Origin: Sphingomonas sp. Leaf357
GTDB lineage: Bacteria; Pseudomonadota; Alphaproteobacteria; Sphingomonadales; Sphingomonadaceae
Assembly: GCF_001423845.1 (NCBI RefSeq)
Contig: NZ_LMPM01000001.1
Location: 800,001-864,000 of the forward strand
DNA length: 64,000 bases
Reading direction: 5' to 3'
Shown: positions 28,051-36,920 of the stretch, one piece after another
Layout: the number at the start of each line of letters is the position of its first letter
How positions within the stretch are numbered: position 1 is the first letter of the stretch
Notes under the pieces: model-generated
The model's database searches: none
What the model was told of the DNA's origin: nothing
Seen by the model: only the letters and a program-made list of their open reading frames with translations
Made by a program: the position numbers and the translations under genes

Positions 28051-28845
28051 ATGCACATGGATACGACCAACCTCTTTCGCCTCGACGGGCGCACCGCACT
28101 CGTTACCGGCGGCTCGCGCGGGATCGGGAAGATGATCGCGGCAGGCTTCATCGCGCAGGGGGCGACGGTGTATATCTCCGCGCGCAAGGCCGATGTCTGT
28201 TTCCAAACGGCGCAAGAGTTGGGCGAGAAGTGCATTGCGCTGCCGCAGGACGTGTCGACCGTGGCCGGCTGCAAGGCACTGGCCGCGCAACTGGCCGAGC
28301 ATACCGACAGCCTCGATATCCTGGTCAACAATGCCGGCGCGGCCTGGGGCGAGCCGTTCGAGGACTTCCCGGAAAAAGGCTGGGACAAGGTGATGGACCT
28401 GAACGTAAAGTCGCCCTTCTTCCTGACCCAGGCGCTGCACGCAGCGCTGAAACAGGCGGCGCGGCCGGACAAGCCGTCCAAGGTCATCAACATCACCTCG
28501 ATCGACGGGCAGCGGCTGAACCCGTGGGAGACGTACAGCTATCACGCGTCGAAATCGGCGCTAATCTATCTGACCAAGCGGATGGCCGCACGGCTGGTGC
28601 AGGATTCGATCAATGTCACCTCGATCGCGCCGGGTGCCTTCGCCAGCGAGATGAACAAGGCGGCGCGCGACCACGGTTCGGAGATCGCCAAGGGCATTCC
28701 GGCGAAGCGCATCGGCGTGGACGAGGACATGGCCGGGGCGGCGATCTACCTGGCGAGCCGCGCCGGGGATTATGTGATCGGCGATACGATCACGGTCGAT
28801 GGTGGACTGGTGCACGCCGCGCTGGGCACGTCGATCGACGCATGA
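28051..28845 (+). CDS. Short-chain dehydrogenase/reductase
   Basis: 264 residues (start ATG 28051 or 28057). Classical SDR: TGGSRGIG, NNAGAAWG, NITSIDG and the catalytic motif YHASKSA. The RhlG-like pattern (GRTALVTGGSRGIGKMIAAG and NPWETYSYHASKSALIYLTK) suggests a beta-ketoacyl or hydroxyacyl reductase. It lies 110 bases after the acyl-CoA dehydrogenase, with a repeat between, so co-transcription is possible. Ends directly against the convergent aspartic protease gene. Confidence 0.9.
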   Translation: MHMDTTNLFRLDGRTALVTGGSRGIGKMIAAGFIAQGATVYISARKADVCFQTAQELGEKCIALPQDVSTVAGCKALAAQLAEHTDSLDILVNNAGAAWGEPFEDFPEKGWDKVMDLNVKSPFFLTQALHAALKQAARPDKPSKVINITSIDGQRLNPWETYSYHASKSALIYLTKRMAARLVQDSINVTSIAPGAFASEMNKAARDHGSEIAKGIPAKRIGVDEDMAGAAIYLASRAGDYVIGDTITVDGGLVHAALGTSIDA

Positions 28846-29532
28846 TCAGGCGGTGACATCCTGCGGGTGGTGCGGCACGAGGATCAGCGTGTCGCCTTCC
28901 ACCCGCCAGGATTTTAGCCGCGATAAAACGTTCATACCGAGCACGCTCATGTCGCCGAACGCTGGCGACACGACGACGGGCACGTCGCGCGCGACGACAT
29001 TGCCGATGTGCAGTACGGCGATCGTCGCGGTGCGGGCGCGGATAGGACCGTTGGCAGTTTGCAGCAGGACGGGGACGGCCGGGGTTTCCGGCCGGAGAAT
29101 GGCGGTGGCGGCGGCGCGTTCCGACAGAGCGGTGATCGTCGCGCCGCTGTCGATCAGCATGCGCTGCGTGGCGCCGCCGATGCGCACGTCGACCCAGAAA
29201 TGCCCGTCCGCCGCGATCGGCACGCGCAGCTCGCCGCCGACCGCCTGCTGCGCGCGCGGATCGTGGCCGAAAAGGTCGCCCAGGCGGGCGAGGCGCGGAT
29301 CGAAACGCGCGCGCTCCTTCACCACCGGGACCAGGATGGCGAGCGCGACCCCGGCCAGTGCGAGCGTCAGCAGATTGCCGAACAGCCGGAAGCGCCGCGC
29401 CGCGATCAGCACCATCACGCCGGCGGCGATGACGACATAGAACGGCACGTTGCCCCCGAAGAGACCGTCGACCAGGTTGGCGAGCAGATCGTTCACGATG
29501 GGGAACATAGTATCGACCGAGGCTTCGTCCAT
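28846..29532 (-). CDS. Membrane-anchored retropepsin-like aspartic protease (TIGR02281 type)
   Basis: 228 residues. Two N-terminal membrane segments (about 28-46 and 52-70) precede a periplasmic aspartic protease fold with the active-site motif LIDSGATIT, followed by the hydrophobic strand SVLGMNVLSRL that ends such domains. This organisation (membrane anchor, DSGA protease) is the clan AA/TIGR02281 type of alphaproteobacteria. Only one Asp motif per chain, so a homodimer is expected. Targets unknown. Convergent with the SDR gene, no gap. Confidence 0.88.
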   Translation of the reverse strand: MDEASVDTMFPIVNDLLANLVDGLFGGNVPFYVVIAAGVMVLIAARRFRLFGNLLTLALAGVALAILVPVVKERARFDPRLARLGDLFGHDPRAQQAVGGELRVPIAADGHFWVDVRIGGATQRMLIDSGATITALSERAAATAILRPETPAVPVLLQTANGPIRARTATIAVLHIGNVVARDVPVVVSPAFGDMSVLGMNVLSRLKSWRVEGDTLILVPHHPQDVTA

Positions 29533-29595
29533 AGCGGCGCTATGCGACCGGCCTTGCCCAGCGCGAAAATCGCGCTATGACGCGGCTCCCCATGG

Positions 29596-29671
29596 GGGCG
29601 ATTAGCTCAGTTGGTAGAGCGTCTCGTTTACACCGAGAATGTCGGCGGTTCGAGCCCGTCATCGCCCACCA
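29596..29671 (+). tRNA. tRNA-Val (anticodon TAC/UAC)
   Basis: 76 bases, CCA encoded. Acceptor arms GGGCGAT / ATCGCCC, D-arm GCTC/GAGC, anticodon stem TCTCG/CGAGA with loop TTTACAC (anticodon TAC), T-arm with loop TTCGAGC. It lies between the divergent protease gene and the 3' end of the autotransporter; no duplication of its 3' end was seen nearby. Confidence 0.97.
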
Positions 29672-29718
29672 CACCTTCTCGAGCATTTCCATGACATTCA
29701 GCTTTTTGGTGGAGCTGG

Positions 29719-29758
29719 CCCTGAGCATCATTGCGATGATGCCATCCGATGCTCAGGG
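29719..29758. repeat. Perfect 11-bp inverted repeat behind tRNA-Val
   Basis: CCCTGAGCATC (29719-29729) and GATGCTCAGGG (29748-29758), an 18-base loop. It lies between the tRNA and the convergent autotransporter stop. Without a T-run it is not a standard terminator; it may still cap the two transcripts. Confidence 0.5.
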
Positions 29759-29784
29759 TCGTGGGAATTCGAGCTTGCCGCCGA

Positions 29785-32700
29785 TCAGAAGCCGATCGCA
29801 GCCGTTAGGCGGAAACGGCTGTCGTGGCCGTTGCTGCCGATCGCGCCCGAATAGCCGGCGATGATGGAAAACGTTTCGACCGGCCGCCATTCGAGATCGA
29901 GCGACACCGCCGCGCTGTCCCGCGACAGCGTTGCCCCGACAACGGTGAAGGGCAGCTGACCACCAACAAATTGCAGGGTCGACCGCGGCTGCGCGATGCC
30001 TAGAACATGTTGCCAGCCGAGTTGCGTTCGAGCGCTCAGCCCGCCGACCAACGGCGTGTCGGCGCGCACGCCAAGATTCGACATCGTGAACGTCTGATTC
30101 CTGGCCACCCCGACGAGCGCGGTTGCACCGGCAGATTCCGTGAACGCGTCGTTATGGACACGGTACGCTTCGATCCCGGCAAACGGTTGGACCGTGCCGC
30201 CAAGCAGTGGTCGCTTTACGCCCGCCTCTAGCAGTCCGTGGAGTACATTGCCGTCATAGTCAGAGTTGTGGATCGCGCTGTATCCAGTAAAGACAATGGA
30301 GCGCCGCACCTTATTATCGACCCACGAATACCCAACACTGCCGCGCAACGAGATCGGACCCAACGCGCCGCCGGCATAGCCCAGCAGATGCTTCCCCTTG
30401 ACCGTCGCACTACTGGCCCGCTCATCTACGTTCAGCCGCGTTCGGGTATAGCCGCCAGCGATACCAGCGCGGAGGTGTTCCCCAACCGCGATATCGACGC
30501 CACCGAAGGCACCCCAGCCGCGCCGACCGACACTGGCCACACTAGGGCCACGATCGTCATTGCCGTCCAATCCGGTGATCTGACCCCAGATGCCATTGCC
30601 GGCCGACCGCGACAGGATCCGCGTGCGCACTGCATCCTCGCCCGCTTGCGCACCCTTGATCATGGCAGTGCGGAGCGACGCGTGGACCTCCCCTGAAAGG
30701 GCATCGAATGCTGTACGCACGATTGTGTCGTTAGGTTCGAGCGTCAGGGCAGCATAGGCGGCATTGCCGCCACCGAGCGCGGCAAAGGCAGGCGCCACCG
30801 ATCGCTGGTTCAGGGTCTGCGCCAGCTCGGGCAGCGAGGGTGCACTGCGGGCGACATCGATGAATATGCCAGTCGCACTCTGTGCCAACCGTAATTCGGT
30901 GCCGCCCGTCGCGGTCTGGACCAGCGTGTAGGTGCCGATGACCCCGCCGGTCGCGGTCAGCAGCGTGTATCGCTGACCGATCACGTAGGTGCCGCCATCG
31001 CGGGTCACGGTCAGCAATGCGCCGTTGCCAATCGTTGCCGTGCCGCCGATCGCAATCCGATCGGACACTCCCGCAGCCGTCGTTTCGGCGATATAGTTGG
31101 ATCCTGCCGCTTGGCTGAAATTGCCGGTCACGGCGATGGTGCCTGGGCTGTTCCCTGGCGATACCGTGCCGCCCGAGGCGATTGCCAGGTTCGCAACGGT
31201 GCCATTTCCGGCCAGCGCGCCGCCGCTCGCTACCGAGACCGCCGAGGGGAGCGTGCCGGCCAGCACGAGGCGTCCGCCAGTAATGCTGGTTGCGCCGAAA
31301 AACCCGGTCTGGGTGCCGATCGTCAGCGCCGCCGTACCGGATTTGACCAGCTGCCCGGTGCCGGCCAGCGTGCCGACGAACGAGCCATCGACAGGCTGGT
31401 TGAATACCAAGGTTCCCGCGTTGGAGATCAATCCGGTCAGCGTGGAGCTATCGCCGATCAGCGTTGCTGGGGCGGCAATGGTAATGCCGCTGATGTAACG
31501 CTGATTGCCCGAAAGTGTCCAACTGCCGCTATTTGCGGTCAAGGTCTCGAAGCCGGATGCGCCAGCAAAACTGCCCGATCCTGCCCCATTGAGCGTAACG
31601 CGATCATTGCCGCCGCCACCATTGACGCTGCCGGTGATGACTGAGCCGGTTATCAAGGCCAGCGTGTCGTCCCCATCACCCAGGTCGATTGCGCCGGCAG
31701 TGCCGCCAATAATTGTTCCGGAATTGATGATCGTGTCGTTGAACATGCCGGCCAGCGAAATCGCATAGCCGCTTCCCGCGCGGATTGTGCCCGCATTGGT
31801 GATATTGGTCGCGCTTCCGCTGACACTAACGGGACTGGTACGATAGTTGATGGAAATGACGTCAGCCAAACCCCGGAGCTCTGCCCCGCTGGCGACGATG
31901 ACCGATGGGTAGCTGAGCGCATTCGCTGTCGTCCACAGGCCGCTGACAACTTCGAGGTTTTCGAACGAGCTGTTGAGAGGCAGCGCCACGCCGCCACTGC
32001 CGGCATTCACCAGCCGCAGCGTGTCGGTGCCGCCGCCTGCGTCGATGGTTCCGGTGATCGAAGCGGTGTTCGTTACCGTAACTCGATCATTGGCATTGCC
32101 GAGCGCCACCGAAGGCGATGACGTGGACTGAACGAAGATGGTTCCAGCGATCGTGAGATCTACGTTCACCGTGTTGGTGCCAACCCCCGAGATGGCGGCA
32201 CCGCTAATGTTTGAAGCGATCCTTCCGGTCTGACCGATGTTGATGGTGAGCGGGCCGGCCAGCAAATCGGTGTAGGTGAGCCCGTTCGAGCCTGCCCCGG
32301 TTCCGGCGATCGTGCCATTTGTGGTCACTACCGTACCGCCGCCGGATAGCAGAAGCGTCGGCGCGTTGAAGGTGTTACCGTATAGGAAGCCGTTCGCCCC
32401 CACCGTGATATCGGCGGCCAAAGCGCGCGTGCCGTCGGCGGTTTGCGCCGAGATAGCGGCGACGCTGTTGCCAGGACCGGCGTTTCCACCGCGCAGCATG
32501 CCTTTGACGACGATTTTCGTACCGGAGCCCAGTATGGTCACCGCGCCAAACCCGGCTTGGCCATTGCCGGGAATAGCGAGCTGGCCGTCGCTATCGACCG
32601 TGAGGCCGGCGCCGGCCGCCAAAGTGACGCCACTGGCATAGCTTTGGATCCCGCCCAGCGTCCAGCTGCCGCTAGCGATTGCCAGCGTTTCGATGTTCGC

Positions 32701-33720
32701 GGTCCCACCGAGGGTACCGGCACCGGTGCCCGAGAGATTCAGGGTGTCGATACCGGTGCCGCCATCGACGAGGCCGGTGACCTTGCCGCCAGTGATCAAG
32801 CCGATGCGATCATTTCCCGAACCAAGCGAAACGGCTCCATTCACCGTGCCCGCGATTGAAACGATGGCATTCGCACCCGTCCCCGAGATCGCCGCTGCGT
32901 GCGCAGAACTTATCGTTCCGCCCGCGCCTACGGAGATCGCCACGTCGGTGCCCGGGCCTGGCCCATAGACAACAGCACTGCTATTCAGCCCGCTTGCCGA
33001 CACCGATCCGGCGACGCTTAGGCTCGAGCCGCCCGCCAAGCCGATCGCCGTCGATCCAGAACCCGAGGTCGTCACGCTTCCCGTCGCGCCGACCGTTACC
33101 GCCGCCCTGAACGAAACGGGGCCGAAGAGATCAGTCGTCGTTGTGCTGATTGCCGGCGCGTTAGACCCGCTGGAACGGACGACGCCGTTGACCGTAATCG
33201 CGGCGTCGTTGCCAGATGTTGCGATCGCCGCGCTTTGATTTTGAAATGTTAAGACGCTGCCGTTACCCACGGTCTCTACCACAGCACCGCTGTTGACCAC
33301 GATGGAGCTGTTCGATCCCAGCAGCACGCCGCGTGCGCCCGGACGAAGTGCCGTGATGGCGCCGGAATGACTGATAGTGACGCCATTTCCGGTAGTTACC
33401 GCGGTGCCGCCATTCGCGACGTCGAATATCTGGCTTCCGATTTCGGTGGTCAGCCGACCGGTGGCATTTACCGAAACAGTCGTCGTCCGCAACGACGCTC
33501 CGGCGGACGGATCGTCCAGCCTGACGACAGCGCCAGAGCGCACAACGATTTCAGTGCCGCTTGCACCGTTTGTTTCAGGATTTGGCGCTGCGGTATCGCA
33601 AACAACTGTAATCCCGGTCGTGACGCATCGTGCCTGGGCGGTCGAAGCAAAAAACACCTCGAGCGCAGCAATTCCCGCAGAGCAGAGAAATCTTGCACGC
33701 GTTTTAGTCAATGTTATCAT
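29785..33720 (-). CDS. Autotransporter (type Va secretion) with beta-helical passenger
   Basis: 1311 residues. ATG 33720 with GGGGGG upstream gives the signal peptide MITLTKTRARFLCSAGIAAL..., cleaved near STAQA. The passenger (about 30-1030) is Gly/Ala/Thr/Ser-rich with many short beta-strand turns; a motif of the type GNDRIGLITG...GGTGIDTLNLSG recurs at least three times, typical of autotransporter beta-helix repeats. The C-terminal domain (from about 1040, VHASLRTAMIKGAQAG onward) is a 12-strand barrel ending in AIGF with a terminal Phe. It mediates surface display or release of an adhesin-like passenger; ligand unknown. Base composition looks less GC-rich than the neighbours, possibly from transfer or from repeat-driven composition. 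Confidence 0.9.
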   Translation of the reverse strand: MITLTKTRARFLCSAGIAALEVFFASTAQARCVTTGITVVCDTAAPNPETNGASGTEIVVRSGAVVRLDDPSAGASLRTTTVSVNATGRLTTEIGSQIFDVANGGTAVTTGNGVTISHSGAITALRPGARGVLLGSNSSIVVNSGAVVETVGNGSVLTFQNQSAAIATSGNDAAITVNGVVRSSGSNAPAISTTTTDLFGPVSFRAAVTVGATGSVTTSGSGSTAIGLAGGSSLSVAGSVSASGLNSSAVVYGPGPGTDVAISVGAGGTISSAHAAAISGTGANAIVSIAGTVNGAVSLGSGNDRIGLITGGKVTGLVDGGTGIDTLNLSGTGAGTLGGTANIETLAIASGSWTLGGIQSYASGVTLAAGAGLTVDSDGQLAIPGNGQAGFGAVTILGSGTKIVVKGMLRGGNAGPGNSVAAISAQTADGTRALAADITVGANGFLYGNTFNAPTLLLSGGGTVVTTNGTIAGTGAGSNGLTYTDLLAGPLTINIGQTGRIASNISGAAISGVGTNTVNVDLTIAGTIFVQSTSSPSVALGNANDRVTVTNTASITGTIDAGGGTDTLRLVNAGSGGVALPLNSSFENLEVVSGLWTTANALSYPSVIVASGAELRGLADVISINYRTSPVSVSGSATNITNAGTIRAGSGYAISLAGMFNDTIINSGTIIGGTAGAIDLGDGDDTLALITGSVITGSVNGGGGNDRVTLNGAGSGSFAGASGFETLTANSGSWTLSGNQRYISGITIAAPATLIGDSSTLTGLISNAGTLVFNQPVDGSFVGTLAGTGQLVKSGTAALTIGTQTGFFGATSITGGRLVLAGTLPSAVSVASGGALAGNGTVANLAIASGGTVSPGNSPGTIAVTGNFSQAAGSNYIAETTAAGVSDRIAIGGTATIGNGALLTVTRDGGTYVIGQRYTLLTATGGVIGTYTLVQTATGGTELRLAQSATGIFIDVARSAPSLPELAQTLNQRSVAPAFAALGGGNAAYAALTLEPNDTIVRTAFDALSGEVHASLRTAMIKGAQAGEDAVRTRILSRSAGNGIWGQITGLDGNDDRGPSVASVGRRGWGAFGGVDIAVGEHLRAGIAGGYTRTRLNVDERASSATVKGKHLLGYAGGALGPISLRGSVGYSWVDNKVRRSIVFTGYSAIHNSDYDGNVLHGLLEAGVKRPLLGGTVQPFAGIEAYRVHNDAFTESAGATALVGVARNQTFTMSNLGVRADTPLVGGLSARTQLGWQHVLGIAQPRSTLQFVGGQLPFTVVGATLSRDSAAVSLDLEWRPVETFSIIAGYSGAIGSNGHDSRFRLTAAIGF

Positions 33721-33950
33721 CACATTCCCCCCGGTTTTGAAGGCAATGCCTATCGCGTAGACCGATGTCAATTGTCGAAATGAACGCTTTTAATGTCATT
33801 CAAATACAGCGTCGCCGCATTTTTCAGGCGCATTGATAGCGCGTATGGCGACGCCAAGTATTTTCTTCGTTTAGGCCAGCGTAATTGGACGTAGGGAGTG
33901 AAAAGGGTGGCCCTGTCAATGTGTTTTGGGGAGCATTGTCCGCGCCCGTT

Positions 33951-34514
33951 CTAAAGCGTACGTACCAGTCGAATGGCGGGGGCGATCCAGGGGGGGGCGG
34001 TGACGATCTGCTGTCGGCTGCCGGAGTCGAGCGGCAGGAGGTGGAGTTTGCCGCCGTCGCGGCCGATCAGGCGGGCGAACAGGAAGCGCCCGGCGGGGCG
34101 GGGGACGAGCACGTCGCGGTTGAGCGCATTGCCAAAGGCTTCGGGGGCGATCGTCTCGCACCAGATCTCGTCGCCGCGGCGATAGTCACCGACGCCGGCC
34201 GCCACGGTGATCGCGACCAGGCCGGGCGTGGGGACGGGTGCGGTGAGCGTGATCGGCTGCCTCGGCGAGGTGACGCCGGCGCCGTCGAGGATCGCGGCGA
34301 CGGGGATGCCGCTGCGTTCGGGCAGGGTGACGAGATCGGCGGCGGTTACGCCCAGCGCGTCGGCGATGCGGTTGAGCCAGCCGACCGAGACGGTGCGGGT
34401 GCCGGTTTCGAGACGGCCGATCGTCTGCGCGGTGGTGGGCGGCACGCAGGCGCGGGCGACGTCGTCGAGCGTCATGCCCTTGGCGCGGCGGACTTCGCGG
34501 ATGGCGGTGATCAT
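33951..34514 (-). CDS. XRE-family regulator with S24-like C-terminal domain, candidate GTA repressor (RogA-like)
   Basis: 187 residues from ATG 34514 (AGGA nine bases ahead). Helix-turn-helix in residues 1-60: MITAIREVRRAKGMTLDDVA, TTAQTIGRLETGTRTVSVG, ADALGVTAADLV. The C-terminal half (GDYRRGDEIWCETI, GRFLFARLIGRDGGKLHLLP) looks like the beta-rich S24/LexA fold, but the Ser/Lys active site is not evident, so it is probably a non-cleaving ligand or dimerisation domain. Divergent from a DUF6456 gene with a 13-bp palindrome in between. In Caulobacter an XRE repressor (RogA) controls the GTA activators; this pair is the likely counterpart, by gene context and not by identity. The upstream open frame (to 34574) is not used. 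Confidence 0.75.
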   Translation of the reverse strand: MITAIREVRRAKGMTLDDVARACVPPTTAQTIGRLETGTRTVSVGWLNRIADALGVTAADLVTLPERSGIPVAAILDGAGVTSPRQPITLTAPVPTPGLVAITVAAGVGDYRRGDEIWCETIAPEAFGNALNRDVLVPRPAGRFLFARLIGRDGGKLHLLPLDSGSRQQIVTAPPWIAPAIRLVRTL

Positions 34515-34527
34515 ATCACGGATTCCT

Positions 34528-34540
34528 AACCAGATCGGTT
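34528..34540 (+). promoter_or_regulatory. Candidate GTA-regulon operator between divergent XRE and DUF6456 genes (AACC-AGATC-GGTT)
   Basis: 13-base palindrome, nearly identical to those in front of the GTA holin and the GTA cluster. It lies 14 bases from the XRE start (directly upstream of its AGGA) and 70 bases from the preferred DUF6456 start. A -10-like TACAAA follows at 34553-34558, so the operator would overlap the -35 region of the DUF6456 promoter. A CCTACAA heptamer downstream (34551) also occurs upstream of the holin site (12546). Confidence 0.6.
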
Positions 34541-34609
34541 TTCTCTCTGTCCTACAAAGCTGACATTGTGGCAAGCCCCCCCCGACTCGGGCGATATGGG
34601 AGCGAGACG

Positions 34610-35044
34610 ATGCGGCAATTGGCGGAACGGGGGATGGAGGGCGCGGGGCGGCGCAGCGTGACGGTCAATCTGGCGGAATCGCCGCTCGGATGGTTGCGCG
34701 CGCGCGGACTGATCGATGCGCGGCAGTTCGAGGCGGGCGAGCGGTTGCGCTGCGATTACGAAATGGCGGCGATGGGGCCGCGCGTAACGATGCGGTGGGA
34801 GGCGCGCGTGGATGGCGGGGCGGCGGGCCTCGACCCCAGTACCGCGCAGATCGCGGCGAAACGGCGCTTCGATGCCGCGATCGAGGCGGTCGGGCCGGGG
34901 CTGAACGACGTGCTGTGGCGCGTGGTGTGCGCGTGCGAGGGGCTGCCGGCGGCGGAAAAGGCGCTGGGCTGGCCGGTGCGCGCCGGACGGATCGTACTGA
35001 CGCTGGCGCTCGACCGGCTGGCGGACCATTATGGTTTGCGATGA
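34610..35044 (+). CDS. DUF6456-domain protein, candidate GTA activator (GafA C-terminal-like)
   Basis: 144 residues from ATG 34610, which has GGGAGCGAG upstream; a GTG at 34568 would add 14 residues. The family pattern is intact: NLAESPLGWLRARGLIDARQ, then FEAGERLRCDYEMAAMGPRV and the C-terminal GPGLNDVLWRVVCACEGLPA with VLTLALDRLADHYGL. This resembles the C-terminal domain of GafA, the direct activator of the Rhodobacter GTA, split in other groups into separate proteins (GafY/GafZ). No N-terminal DNA-binding domain is present. Overlaps the next gene (ATGA). The link to GafA comes from family memory and should be tested. Confidence 0.6.
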   Translation: MRQLAERGMEGAGRRSVTVNLAESPLGWLRARGLIDARQFEAGERLRCDYEMAAMGPRVTMRWEARVDGGAAGLDPSTAQIAAKRRFDAAIEAVGPGLNDVLWRVVCACEGLPAAEKALGWPVRAGRIVLTLALDRLADHYGLR

Positions 35045-35601
35045 GCGACGACGAACAAGAGCAGGCGCGTGTGGTCGCGGTGGCGGCGGATGAGGAACAC
35101 CGCTTCGCCAAGCCGCGCCGTGACGAGATCCGACTGATCGCCGGTCTGGGCGTGGAGGGCGACGCGCATCGGGGCGTCACGGTGCAGCATCTGTCGCGCA
35201 AGGCGAAGGATCCGAGCGTGCCGAACCTGCGCCAGGTGCATCTGATCCACGGCGAATTGTTTGACGAACTGGCGGCGCGTGGCTTCGCGGTGGCGCCGGG
35301 CGAGCTGGGCGAGAACGTGACGACGCGAGGGATCGGGTTGCTCGATCTGCCGGAGGACACGCTGCTGAAGCTGGGCGAAGAGGCGATCGTGCGGGTGACG
35401 GGCCTGCGCAATCCCTGCGTGCAGATCGACCGCTTCCAGAAGGGGTTGTTGGCGGCGACCTTGGACCGCACGCCGGATGGATCGCTGGTGCGCAAGGCCG
35501 GGGTGATGGCGGTGGTCGTCGCCGGCGGCGTGGTACGGGCGGGGGATACGGTGCGGGTGGAATTGCCCGCTGGGCCTGCGCGATCACTGGGGGTGGTTTG
35601 A
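35041..35601 (+). CDS. MOSC-domain protein
   Basis: 186 residues. The MOSC fold is recognisable by GLGVEGDAHRGVTVQHLSRK near the start, GELGENVTTRGIGLLDLPED and the cysteine motif TGLRNPCVQIDRFQKGL. Members handle sulfur transfer or molybdenum-cofactor sulfuration; this one is a single-domain form with unknown substrate. ATG 35041 overlaps the stop of the DUF6456 gene by four bases, so they are probably translated from one transcript. Confidence 0.9.
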   Translation: MSDDEQEQARVVAVAADEEHRFAKPRRDEIRLIAGLGVEGDAHRGVTVQHLSRKAKDPSVPNLRQVHLIHGELFDELAARGFAVAPGELGENVTTRGIGLLDLPEDTLLKLGEEAIVRVTGLRNPCVQIDRFQKGLLAATLDRTPDGSLVRKAGVMAVVVAGGVVRAGDTVRVELPAGPARSLGVV

Positions 35602-35614
35602 GTGTTTGGCGCAC

Positions 35615-35722
35615 CGTCATGCCGAACTCGTTTCGGCGTCGAGGCGCGGTCGCGTGCCGCGCGGACCCCGTCGATCTGGCAGATGACCACGCCTGGATCC
35701 CGAAACACGTTCGGGATGACGG
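35615..35722. repeat. Palindromic repeat, family B (variant)
   Basis: CGTCATGCCGAACTCGTTTC and CCCGAAACACGTTCGGGATG in inverted orientation, differing from other family B copies by paired base changes (CCGAAC for CTGAAC), so stem pairing is maintained. This indicates selection or transfer of whole hairpins. Confidence 0.8.
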
Positions 35723-35785
35723 GTGGGGCGGGGCCGAATATGCTAGAATGCCGAAGCGAACCCCAATCTGTCGAAAGGCCCGTTC

Positions 35786-36862
35786 ATGCCGATCAAGCGC
35801 GAGATGATGATACGGCGCGATGCGCTGGAGCAGATAGCGATCAACGAGACGATCGCGCCCGGGCCGAAGGACGGCGAGGTGCTGCTGGAGATCGAGGCGT
35901 TCGCGCTGACCGCGAACAACGTGACCTATGCGGTGGTGGGCGAGACGGTGAAATACTGGAACTTCTTTCCCGCGGCCGAAGGCTGGGGGATCGTGCCGGT
36001 ATGGGGCCATGCGCGGGTGACGGCGTCGCGGCATCCGGAGATCGCGGTGGGCGAGCGCGTCTATGGCTATCTGCCGATGGCGACGCATCTGATCGTGCAG
36101 CCGGGCAAGGTTTCGGCCGGGCTGTTCCGCGACATGGCGGAGCATCGCCGGCCGATGGCGACGGTGTATAACCAGTATAAGCGGCTCGCAGCCGACCCGT
36201 CGCACGATCCGGCGCGTGAGGATGTGCGCATGCTGTTTGAGCCCCTGTTCCTGACCAGCTTCCTGATCGAGGACCAGTTGCGCCGCGCCGACTGGCAGGG
36301 GGCTGGCAACGTGATCCTGACCAGTGCCTCCAGCAAGACGGCGATGGGCCTGGCGCATGTCGCGCGCGCCGCCAGCCCCGGCATCACGCGTATCTGCCTC
36401 ACCAGCGGCGGCAATGCGGCGTTCGTCGAGGAGACGGGATTGTACGACCGGGTGGTCACGTACGATGCGCTCGACGAGCTGGAAATCGGCGGCAAGGCGG
36501 TGGTGGTGGATTTCGCCGGCAACGCCCAATTGCTGGCCGATCTCGCGGCGCGGCTGGGGGAGCAACTCGCTTATGTGCTGAAGGTCGGCGTGACGCATCA
36601 CGACGAGGGTGAGGCGGTGCCGACCTCGGGACCGAAGCCGGTATGGTTCTTCGCGCCGGATGCCGCGGCGGCGTTGATCGCGGAGCAGGGGCCGGAGGCG
36701 TTCCAGGCGGGCGTAGCGGGGCGCTGGTCTGGTTTCTTGGCCGATGCGGACGGCTGGGTGACGGTCGACGCGCGGCGCGGAAGCGACGCGTTGCAGCAGG
36801 TGTGGCGCGATCAGGTGGCGGGACGCGCCAAGCCGGATGTGGGGTATGTGATGCGGTGGTGA
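35786..36862 (+). CDS. DUF2855-family protein
   Basis: 358 residues. The family pattern is present: FALTANNVTYAVVGETVKYW, NFFPAAEGWGIVPVWGHA, then TSASSKTAMGLA and a nucleotide-binding-like GKAVVVDFAGNAQLLADL. DUF2855 proteins resemble medium-chain dehydrogenases/reductases with a degraded zinc domain; the reaction is unknown. No signal peptide, cytoplasmic. Stands alone; dapF follows 58 bases later and might be co-transcribed. Confidence 0.88.
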   Translation: MPIKREMMIRRDALEQIAINETIAPGPKDGEVLLEIEAFALTANNVTYAVVGETVKYWNFFPAAEGWGIVPVWGHARVTASRHPEIAVGERVYGYLPMATHLIVQPGKVSAGLFRDMAEHRRPMATVYNQYKRLAADPSHDPAREDVRMLFEPLFLTSFLIEDQLRRADWQGAGNVILTSASSKTAMGLAHVARAASPGITRICLTSGGNAAFVEETGLYDRVVTYDALDELEIGGKAVVVDFAGNAQLLADLAARLGEQLAYVLKVGVTHHDEGEAVPTSGPKPVWFFAPDAAAALIAEQGPEAFQAGVAGRWSGFLADADGWVTVDARRGSDALQQVWRDQVAGRAKPDVGYVMRW

Positions 36863-36920
36863 GTCGAGGAGCGTAAGAAGCATTGTTGCGGTGGGCGGGT
36901 GACGGGCTTAGGTCTCGGGC

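Noticed and set aside
29596..33950. tRNA-Val as the attachment site of an integrated island
   Set aside because: No repeat of the tRNA 3' end near 33.7-33.95 kb and no integrase in the window.
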